In this document: in pieces, positions 8,082 through 13,735 of the stretch
How positions within the stretch are numbered: the first letter of the stretch is position 1
Layout of the letters: every line of letters starts with the position of its first letter
Assembly: GCA_009787675.1 (NCBI GenBank)
Contig: WQSU01000006.1
Span: 1 to 24,376, forward strand
Origin: Lentimicrobiaceae bacterium
Lineage (GTDB): Bacteria > Bacteroidota > Bacteroidia > Bacteroidales > WCHB1-69
Reading direction: 5' to 3'
DNA: 24,376 bases
Made by a program: the position numbers and the translations under genes
Notes under the pieces: generated by a model
Told to the model about the DNA's origin: nothing
Databases searched by the model: none
What the model saw: the letters and a program-made list of their open reading frames with translations, nothing else

Positions 8082-9128
8082 ATGAAATTGAAAACTCGAA
8101 TTGTCTGGATTAGCATTGTCATTTTTGTACTGCTATTGGTACTTTTATTCTTCTTTTTTGTAAAAAATGATACGCCAAAAAACGATATTCCTTCTAAAGA
8201 ATTAAAAGAAGCTAAACAACAGCTTAACATTACGCTATTGCGCTACGAAGATGATCTTTTTTCTTTGGATGTGAATAATTTACCGCAAGAAGTGGAGCGG
8301 TTATCCAGAATCTATCCGCAACTACTTATTGAGCCGGAGGTTTGGAACGACCTAACGCAAATGGAGCGGTTAAAGGCATATTTGCAAGACACCATCATGA
8401 TGGCGTTGCATAAAACAGCACAAATAATGGTAAAAACCGAACCGCTTTTAAAAGAATTGGAAACCGCTTTCGGATACTACAAAGTTTTCTACCCCAACGA
8501 TTCTATCCCAACCATAATCACTATGATTCCGGGGTTGGACATTTCAGTGCCCTCTACCTATATTTATGACGACATTTTGTTTGTAAATGTTGATATGTAT
8601 TTGGGCGCAGAAAATCATTACTATGGCGCTGTTGGACTACCTTTGTATATTGCAGAGCGCTGCGACCCTGTTTATTTGCCGGTTGATATTTTCAAAAAAG
8701 CAATGGTATATAAGCACTTGGAAAGAGCGCCGCATACCACATTACTCGAAATCATGATTACCGAAGGGAAAAAGTTATTTTTCACAGAAATGATGTTACC
8801 TGCGCTGCACGAGAGATTTATTATTGGATATTCTGAAGAAAAATACAAATGGGCGAGCAATTATGCCGGTAACGCTTGGAGTTATTTAATTGAAAAGAAC
8901 GAACTTTTCGGCAAAGGAGACGCGCTTGTTCGATGTTATATTGAGGAATCGCCTTTTACAAAGCCTTTTGGAAACGATTCTCCGGGCAGAATGGGCATCT
9001 TCCTTGGGTGGCAGCTCATTAAAAGCTATATGAAAAACAACCCTGAAGTTACTCTCGTGGAGTTAATGCAAGAAACTGATTATCAAAAAATTTTAAACTT
9101 ATCAAAATTTAAGCCTCAGCCGAAGTGA
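8082..9128 (+). CDS. GldB-like membrane-anchored protein
   Basis: 348 residues with one N-terminal hydrophobic anchor (IVWISIVIFVLLLVLLFFFF, residues 7-26) and a large extracytoplasmic part. It resembles the GldB family of Bacteroidota: an early 'RYEDDLFSLD' segment, 'DDILFVNVDMYLGAENHYYG' in the middle, and the C-terminal 'PGRMGIFLGWQLIKSYMKNNPEVTLVELM' followed by 'ILNLSKFKP', as I recall the family pattern. GldB was named for gliding motility, but homologues are widespread in non-gliding Bacteroidota and the biochemical role is unknown. Canonical GldB is a lipoprotein; here no lipobox cysteine follows the hydrophobic stretch, so it is probably retained as a transmembrane anchor. It is divergent from ftsQ and lies 91 bp upstream of ssb, which has its own promoter. 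An 11-T run directly follows the stop. Confidence 0.75.
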   Translation: MKLKTRIVWISIVIFVLLLVLLFFFFVKNDTPKNDIPSKELKEAKQQLNITLLRYEDDLFSLDVNNLPQEVERLSRIYPQLLIEPEVWNDLTQMERLKAYLQDTIMMALHKTAQIMVKTEPLLKELETAFGYYKVFYPNDSIPTIITMIPGLDISVPSTYIYDDILFVNVDMYLGAENHYYGAVGLPLYIAERCDPVYLPVDIFKKAMVYKHLERAPHTTLLEIMITEGKKLFFTEMMLPALHERFIIGYSEEKYKWASNYAGNAWSYLIEKNELFGKGDALVRCYIEESPFTKPFGNDSPGRMGIFLGWQLIKSYMKNNPEVTLVELMQETDYQKILNLSKFKPQPK

Positions 9129-9152
9129 TTTTTTTTTTTCAACAAAATGCAC

Positions 9153-9190
9153 TTACCCCTTGACAAACGCATTTTCGTAACGTATATTTG
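9153..9190 (+). promoter_or_regulatory. ssb promoter (-33 TTGAC / -7 TATATTTG)
   Basis: TTACCCCTTGACAAA (9153-9167), 15 nt, then TATATTTG (9183-9190), an exact TAnnTTTG. The distance from TTG to TA is 20 nt, the normal Bacteroidota spacing. The expected transcription start is about 9196, leaving a leader of roughly 24 nt. The same 15-nt block and spacing recur before the ORF6N gene. Confidence 0.75.
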
Positions 9191-9219
9191 CGGCGCATTA
9201 TTAACTAAATTTTACTACT

Positions 9220-9654
9220 ATGTCTAGTATCAACAAAGTCATTCTTATTGGCCGCCTGGGCAAGGATCCCGAAGTGCGCGCCTTTGAAAACAACGTGAAA
9301 AAAGTTTCTTTTCCGTTAGCCACCTCTGAACATCGAAAAGATAAAGAGGGAAACAAAATTGAAGTTACCGAATGGCACAACATTGTTTGTTGGCGCAATT
9401 TGGCTGACATTGCCGAGCAATACCTTGCCAAGGGTAAACTGATCTATCTGGAAGGACGGATCCGCACCCGAAGCTGGGAAGAAAGCGGTGTGAAAAAGTA
9501 CTTTACCGAAATTGAGGCAAGTACATTCACCATGTTAGGTTCCAAAGAGGAAGGAAAGGCAACGGAAAGGCAAATTCCGAACGTTCCGCCCCCTGTGATT
9601 GAAAAAGTTCCGGAAACTACGGAACCTGACTTCACGGATGATTTGCCGTTTTAG
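9220..9654 (+). CDS. ssb: Single-stranded DNA-binding protein
   Basis: 144-aa SSB. The N-terminal OB fold (about residues 1-105) has the typical start SSINKVILIGRLGKDPEVR, then 'VSFPLATSEHRKDKEG', 'EWHNIVCWRNLADIAEQYLAKGKLIYLEGRI' and 'RSWEESGVKKYFTEIEAS'. A short proline-rich linker leads to the acidic C-terminal tip DFTDDLPF, which recruits partners such as PriA, RecQ-type helicases and exonucleases. Length and tip are normal, so this is most likely the housekeeping tetrameric SSB. It has its own strong-looking promoter and converges on the DUF819 gene across an inverted repeat. Confidence 0.97.
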   Translation: MSSINKVILIGRLGKDPEVRAFENNVKKVSFPLATSEHRKDKEGNKIEVTEWHNIVCWRNLADIAEQYLAKGKLIYLEGRIRTRSWEESGVKKYFTEIEASTFTMLGSKEEGKATERQIPNVPPPVIEKVPETTEPDFTDDLPF

Positions 9655-9689
9655 CAGAGTTTCTTTTGTTTAAAATTGATTGATTTTTT

Positions 9690-9784
9690 CCACAAAGTGA
9701 ACAGAGAATTTCACAAAGTGCACAAAGTGTTGAATTGCAAAATTCTATAATTGTGTTCTTTGTGAATTCTTTGTAACCTTGTGG
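9690..9784. repeat. Long imperfect inverted repeat with CACAAAGTG units
   Basis: Left arm about 9690-9729 has three copies of CACAAAGTG (9691-9699, 9712-9720, 9721-9729). The right arm, about 9745-9784, is its approximate reverse complement: both arms read CCACAA(A/G)G from the outer end and share AGAATT and CACAAAG in the same order. The centre has a GAATT-GCAA-AATTC mini-hairpin (9732-9745) with a GNRA loop. It lies between the convergent ssb and DUF819 genes, so it could terminate both, or be a dispersed palindromic element. The rest of 9655-9889 is AT-rich without recognisable signals. Confidence 0.7.
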
Positions 9785-9889
9785 CAAAATTTTTTTCAAC
9801 CCATTACAAGAATAAGCTTATAAATCAAATGTTTAAAATTTAAAAAAAATTACCAAAATTTTCCAGCTTGCAAAATACCCCGTCAAATG

Positions 9890-11074
9890 CTAAAACAGCC
9901 GCAATAAATAGAACACTGCTACCCCAAAATAAGTCCCAATAGCGTAGCCCACAAGTCCGATGGTGATACCGCTAATCAGCACTTTGCGGTTTCCCATGGC
10001 GCTGACAATGGGCGGAATGAAAGGCGGAGAGCAGGTCAATCCGATGATGGTTACGGAGAACAGGTCGCCGGAAATTTTAAAAATGCGGCAAAAGATAAGG
10101 AGTAGCGCAATCGTTATCATCGTAATGGTTAATACAAAGAGAAATATGTTGAGTGCGCTGGAACCAAACTGGGAAATATCGAATTGCGAAGCTACTATAA
10201 CGCTGAATATCAATATAAAAAACATGCCCAATTCAAAAGTGCGCGGTAAACTGCGAATTTTTTTGTTAAAAGAAGCACAAATAGACAACGTGGTGATTGT
10301 TAAGATCACCACCAAATCGTTTAATCCACCCGTGATGAGCAGAGAGAGCCCTGCACCCACCGCAAGGATACACAACGACAACAGAAAGCCGATCATTGTT
10401 TTGGGAAATACTTTTAGGGAAAACATGCCGTCGTAATACTCCACATCTCTTAAAACCACACCTTTAGGGCTGTTTTCATCCACAACTAATGTTTCATCTT
10501 TAAAGGGTAACATCCAGCGAAACAGTTTGTAACCGCCTGCGGTTAAGAACAGGATAAATGGGAAAACAATCAGCATTTCGGAGGTGTAGGTGAGCAAAAT
10601 CACACTTTCATCCACTTTTAAAATGTTGTTTCCCAAGGCAAAAAAGTTCATGGCAGCGCCGGTATAAAAACCTGCCATCATGGAGGCGACCTTATCCACA
10701 GTGGGGATACCCGAATCTTTAAACAAAAAGAAAGAAATCAGCACTGCAAGGAAAACCGCAACCACTCCTGCCACCAAAGCCACCATGGTTTTGGGCAACG
10801 ATCTGGTCCACAGCTTAAAATCGGAACTGAACAAGATCAGGGGGATCCCCAAGAGTACGGAAATATCTCGCAAATATTGCTGAATTTTATGTAATGATGC
10901 TGCATCGCCTGCCGAGAGAAAATCGGTGAATCCCAGAACAAACGATAACAGGATGCCTATTAAATACGCCATAATCACAGTGCCAACCGTTTTTGCAATT
11001 TTGTATTTGCGAAACATGGTGATTACAGCAAGAGGCGTAAGTAAGAAAATTGAAATAATAATAGCTACTTTCAT
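9890..11074 (-). CDS. DUF819 family integral membrane protein
   Basis: 394 residues from the ATG at 11074; an in-frame TTG six bases upstream is less likely as a start. The protein is almost entirely hydrophobic with about ten or eleven predicted transmembrane helices, which fits the DUF819 family (COG5505, transporter-like, substrate unknown). Features include GFYTGAAMNFFALGNNI in the first half and the conserved-looking C-terminal half LTCSPPFIPPIVSAMGNRKVLISGITIGLVGYAIGTYFG, which resembles an internal repeat of transporter cores. It begins 27 bp after the exported EEP-family gene on the same strand, so the two are probably co-transcribed, though no functional link is evident. The family assignment is from memory of sequence style. 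Confidence 0.7.
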   Translation of the reverse strand: MKVAIIISIFLLTPLAVITMFRKYKIAKTVGTVIMAYLIGILLSFVLGFTDFLSAGDAASLHKIQQYLRDISVLLGIPLILFSSDFKLWTRSLPKTMVALVAGVVAVFLAVLISFFLFKDSGIPTVDKVASMMAGFYTGAAMNFFALGNNILKVDESVILLTYTSEMLIVFPFILFLTAGGYKLFRWMLPFKDETLVVDENSPKGVVLRDVEYYDGMFSLKVFPKTMIGFLLSLCILAVGAGLSLLITGGLNDLVVILTITTLSICASFNKKIRSLPRTFELGMFFILIFSVIVASQFDISQFGSSALNIFLFVLTITMITIALLLIFCRIFKISGDLFSVTIIGLTCSPPFIPPIVSAMGNRKVLISGITIGLVGYAIGTYFGVAVFYLLRLF

Positions 11075-11101
11075 ACGCAAAAAATTATGCGCGAAATTAT
11101 A

Positions 11102-12370
11102 CTATTTTATCAATTTTTTGACAACAGTTTCATTTAACGCATTAGTGATTTTTAAAAAATAAAAGGACGGCACAACATCAAATTTTCTACTAAGAGAGTG
11201 ATTTCCAGATATAAAATATTCGCTAAAGTGATCTATCCGTTGTCCTGTTATGGAAAATATTTCAAAATGAAACCATTGATCAGTTTCTGCGTAAAGTTGT
11301 ATCAAAAGTTCATTTTTTACAGGATTTTCTACATGCACCAAATAAGTGGGCTTGTATTCATGAATATTTGTCATTTTTGATATCTCAAAACTACAAATGA
11401 CGGGCAAATGGTCGGAAAAATTGTACATGGCGTTCAATATTTCTTCCGGCAAGGTGTGGTTTGCCGGATTGAGTATAGTGCCGTTGAGTCGTTGTCCGTC
11501 TTGTCCCAAAGCGTAGTAAGATTCCGGCATTACTTTCACTTTTTGCGCTCCATAAAAAACAGTAGGAGAAACCAATATGAAGTCAAAGCGATCGTCCAAG
11601 CCGCCGCTGCTAAAGCACCCGTCGTTTGAGCTGTGCGTGGATTGCGTATGCACGTTGGCAAATTGGTTGTTGTTGTTCCAATTTCCGTATTCATCAATCG
11701 GATCAAGGAAACGAAACGCTGTATTGTTGTAAAATAACAGGTGTTGGTACGCCGCTTCACTCGCTTTGTACAAATTAAAATCACCGGAAAACACGTAATT
11801 ATCAATACCCATTTGTTCTATTTTTGTGGTTAAGCGCTCCACTTGGGTTTTTCTTGCATTTCTATCCGACTCGGTATTCCCTGCCTTTAAGTGTGCAATA
11901 ATAAATGTGATAAATGCGGTATCACCCTGCGCCAGCTCTGCCGATTTATAGTACATTTTGTAAGCATTAATATCTCGCGGATAAGTAGTTACATAAAGAT
12001 GATTGTAAAATGCCAATTTTCGGGAATCGTAATACAGCATGTTGGCGATAGAACTGTTAGAATAGTTTGTTAAGGGACAACGGGCATAATAATTTCGCCC
12101 ATTAGCATTCATCACGTTGTTTAACACACGGTTAACATAGTTATCCTGACTTCCTATTTCATTTACACAAAAAACATCCGGCAACACAAAGTCTATGATT
12201 TTTTTTAAATTCTCATCTTTCTCATCCATATAAGTTCCTGAAATAGTGCACCCCGACGGCACCGAAGTGGTATAATACATCATGTTGTATTGCATCATGC
12301 GGATAGTGTCGGCAAATCCATGTAAGAGGGTTGTGAGGAAGAGGAAGGAGGTGAGGAGGAGGGGTTTCAT
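11102..12370 (-). CDS. Exported endonuclease/exonuclease/phosphatase-family protein with T9SS sorting tail
   Basis: 422 residues. An N-terminal signal peptide (MKPLLLTSFLFLTTLLHGFA) is followed by an EEP catalytic domain: MQYNMMYY, VNEIGS (metal-binding Glu), IIAHLKAGN, SGDFNLYKA (catalytic Asp/Asn) and SDHLPVICSF (final Asp-His). The substrate could be nucleic acid, a phosphoester or a phospholipid; it cannot be told from sequence. The last ~80 residues (VENPVKNELLIQLY...FSITGQRI...SFYFLKITNALNETVVKKLIK) have the beta-strand pattern of a type A T9SS C-terminal domain, so the protein is probably secreted or attached at the cell surface. The signal-peptide codons are strikingly pyrimidine-rich (runs of CTC/TCC/TTC), unlike its neighbours. 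Confidence 0.88.
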   Translation of the reverse strand: MKPLLLTSFLFLTTLLHGFADTIRMMQYNMMYYTTSVPSGCTISGTYMDEKDENLKKIIDFVLPDVFCVNEIGSQDNYVNRVLNNVMNANGRNYYARCPLTNYSNSSIANMLYYDSRKLAFYNHLYVTTYPRDINAYKMYYKSAELAQGDTAFITFIIAHLKAGNTESDRNARKTQVERLTTKIEQMGIDNYVFSGDFNLYKASEAAYQHLLFYNNTAFRFLDPIDEYGNWNNNNQFANVHTQSTHSSNDGCFSSGGLDDRFDFILVSPTVFYGAQKVKVMPESYYALGQDGQRLNGTILNPANHTLPEEILNAMYNFSDHLPVICSFEISKMTNIHEYKPTYLVHVENPVKNELLIQLYAETDQWFHFEIFSITGQRIDHFSEYFISGNHSLSRKFDVVPSFYFLKITNALNETVVKKLIK

Positions 12371-12383
12371 GAGGGGAAGTGTT

Positions 12384-12414
12384 CAAGTTTAAAATTGCCG
12401 TTAGTATCAGCCAA
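12384..12414 (-). promoter_or_regulatory. Candidate promoter for the EEP-DUF819 operon
   Basis: On the minus strand TTG (12412-12414), a 20-nt spacer, and TAAACTTG (12384-12391), one mismatch from TAnnTTTG. The spacing is right and the expected start would leave a very short leader before the ATG at 12370. Confidence 0.45.
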
Positions 12415-12441
12415 CGTTTAAGGTTATTTTTATTAGAATTT

Positions 12442-12969
12442 CTATCGCAAGACAAATCCAATTCGGTTTTGAGGTTTTTCAAGTTCTTTATTATGTTTTG
12501 CAAATTCGTCTAATAATTCATAAATTTCACTAAACTGTGTACGTGTTTCTATCATAAAACCTTCCAATTTTTGGTTGAATTCAGCATAGCCTAAAACATA
12601 TTGACGGAGTGTAACAAAAGCTCGCATAATACTAATATTCATATCAATTGCTCTTGGAGAACGTAATATTCCCGATAACATGGCAACCCCCTCTTGTGTA
12701 AATGCAAATGGCGGTATTGGAGCATATTTAATGTTTTCTTGGAGCTTGTCGCAATTTGCGACAAGCTCCATCCATTCCTGTTTAGACAATTGAAACATAA
12801 AATCATTAGGAAAGCGTTCAATATTACGTTTAACTTGTTCTTTTAATCTTCGTGTTGCTACTCCATATGCTTCCGCCAAATCAAAATCTAACATTACTTT
12901 TACACTTCTTATTTCGTAAATCTTGTTTTTAATAATCGTTAATTCCGATTCGGTTATTTTTATTTCCAT
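12442..12969 (-). CDS. ORF6N domain-containing protein
   Basis: 175 residues from the ATG at 12969. An in-frame upstream start at 13002 is rejected because it lies beyond the promoter -7 box (12992-12999). The ORF6N domain spans about residues 15-122: IYEIRSVKVMLDFDLAEAYGVATRRLKEQVKRN, ERFPNDFMFQLSKQEW, then FAFTQEGVAMLSGILRSPRAIDMNISIMRAFVTLRQ. The family is a putative DNA-binding module common in phages and Bacteroidota chromosomes; the cellular function is unknown. The C-terminal ~45 residues look coiled-coil-like. The normally variable core (MELVANCDKLQ, residues 67-77) is encoded by a perfect 31-bp palindrome. It sits downstream of DUF3109 on the same strand but has its own promoter. Confidence 0.9.
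   Translation of the reverse strand: MEIKITESELTIIKNKIYEIRSVKVMLDFDLAEAYGVATRRLKEQVKRNIERFPNDFMFQLSKQEWMELVANCDKLQENIKYAPIPPFAFTQEGVAMLSGILRSPRAIDMNISIMRAFVTLRQYVLGYAEFNQKLEGFMIETRTQFSEIYELLDEFAKHNKELEKPQNRIGFVLR
12740..12770. repeat. Perfect 31-bp palindrome inside the ORF6N gene
   Basis: Two 15-bp arms, TGGAGCTTGTCGCAA and its exact reverse complement, around a single central base. In the gene's frame it encodes ELVANCDKL; in the +1 frame of the same strand it reads WSLSQIATSS, which resembles the other common ORF6N core (SQIATS type). No other dyad this perfect was noticed in the window. Confidence 0.95.
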
Positions 12970-12991
12970 ATTATAGTTTTTTTTTGCGCGG

Positions 12992-13029
12992 CAAATATAC
13001 ACCTCAAAAAACCCTTTGTCAAGGGGTAA
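12992..13029 (-). promoter_or_regulatory. ORF6N gene promoter, near-identical to the ssb promoter
   Basis: On the minus strand TTACCCCTTGACAAA (13015-13029), 15 nt, then TATATTTG (12992-12999) followed by CCGCGC. The 15-nt block, the spacing and the -7 box are identical to those before ssb. The TGA of the -33 region is also the stop codon of the upstream DUF3109 gene (13019-13021). Confidence 0.75.
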
Positions 13030-13579
13030 TTACATTTTTTTCCAATTCTTCATACCAGCATTCTCCGTATTTCCTTATTAATGGCGCTTTTAAAAATTTA
13101 TAGAGTGGTAGTTTCAAGGCTTTTCCGTTTTGGCAGGCAGATTGGCACACGCTCCAGCGATGATAGTTCAGCGCCTCGTAATCGGGGAGTGTTTTAATGC
13201 GGATAGGGTATAAATGGCAGGAGATCGGTTTTTGAAAATCAATTTCGCCGTTTAAGAAAGCTTTTTCAATGGCGCATTTGGCGATGCGGTCTTCAAAATA
13301 AACAAATGCGCAGCTTTCGTCTTGTAGTAGCGGGGTTACGAACGAGCCCTCCATGTCGTAATCGAAAGTACCGTTTTCATCCACTTTTTCTACAGCTTCC
13401 GGTGTCATATATTTTTTGAAGATGTCGTAATTATCTTCTAAATCAGAAATTTCATCGGGTTCAAGCGGGGCGCCCACATCTCCCTCAATGCAACACATAC
13501 CGCGGCATGTACGGAGGTCGCAACAGAAGGTTTCAGTAAAAATATCGTCGGAAACAAGGACAGATTGGATGATTTTCAT
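13019..13579 (-). CDS. DUF3109 family Cys-rich protein
   Basis: 186 residues with conserved cysteine groups: TFCCDLRTCRGMCCIEGDVGAPLEPDE (residues 17-43), DESCAF, AKCAIE, ISCHLYPIR and WSVCQSACQ. The CCxxG...GAPL and CHLYP(I/Y)R patterns match the DUF3109 family common in Bacteroidota, related in style to the YkgJ-type zinc/iron-binding proteins. The cysteines probably bind Zn or an Fe-S cluster; no function is established. There is no signal peptide, so it is cytoplasmic. Its 3' end overlaps the -33 box of the ORF6N promoter. It is divergent from priA with 156 bp between the start codons. Confidence 0.88.
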   Translation of the reverse strand: MKIIQSVLVSDDIFTETFCCDLRTCRGMCCIEGDVGAPLEPDEISDLEDNYDIFKKYMTPEAVEKVDENGTFDYDMEGSFVTPLLQDESCAFVYFEDRIAKCAIEKAFLNGEIDFQKPISCHLYPIRIKTLPDYEALNYHRWSVCQSACQNGKALKLPLYKFLKAPLIRKYGECWYEELEKNVITP

Positions 13580-13597
13580 TGTTTTTTTTTAGGGGGG

Positions 13598-13605
13598 CAA
13601 AGATA
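13598..13605 (-). promoter_or_regulatory. Candidate -7 element for the DUF3109 gene
   Basis: On the minus strand TATCTTTG matches TAnnTTTG exactly, 19 bp before the ATG. The -33 region is not convincing. Confidence 0.4.
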
Positions 13606-13674
13606 CATTATGTCAAAAAAACTCATACTTTTCAGCATTCAAAAGCAACCTTCAATTTTTTCCCCCGAAAACAC

Positions 13675-13682
13675 TATTTTCG
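13675..13682 (+). promoter_or_regulatory. Candidate -7 element for priA
   Basis: TATTTTCG, one mismatch from TAnnTTTG, 53 bp before the priA ATG. No clear TTG about 20 nt upstream. The predicted leader would contain the 13693-13712 hairpin. Confidence 0.3.
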
Positions 13683-13692
13683 CAGCAAATTA

Positions 13693-13712
13693 TAATGCCT
13701 CCAAAGGCATTA
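13693..13712. promoter_or_regulatory. Perfect 8-bp dyad in the priA leader
   Basis: TAATGCCT, loop CCAA, AGGCATTA: a perfect 8-bp inverted repeat 23 bp before the priA ATG. There is no T run after it, so it is not an obvious terminator. It could be an operator or an mRNA leader hairpin. Confidence 0.5.
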
Positions 13713-13735
13713 AATCTTAGATTATTAAATTGCGT

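Noticed and set aside
9691..9729. CACAAAGTG copies as a CRISPR-like array
   Set aside because: Units are only 9 bp with irregular spacing and form one arm of an inverted repeat; no cas genes nearby.
12639..12821. 60-codon minus-strand open frame containing SLSQIATSS
   Set aside because: It overlaps the ORF6N gene in the +1 frame and lacks the rest of the domain; treated as an alternative reading of the palindrome, not a gene.
13730..13735. TTG start for priA
   Set aside because: The ATG at 13736 gives a normal PriA N-terminus and is the better codon; the same reasoning applies to the TTG at 11080 before the DUF819 ATG.
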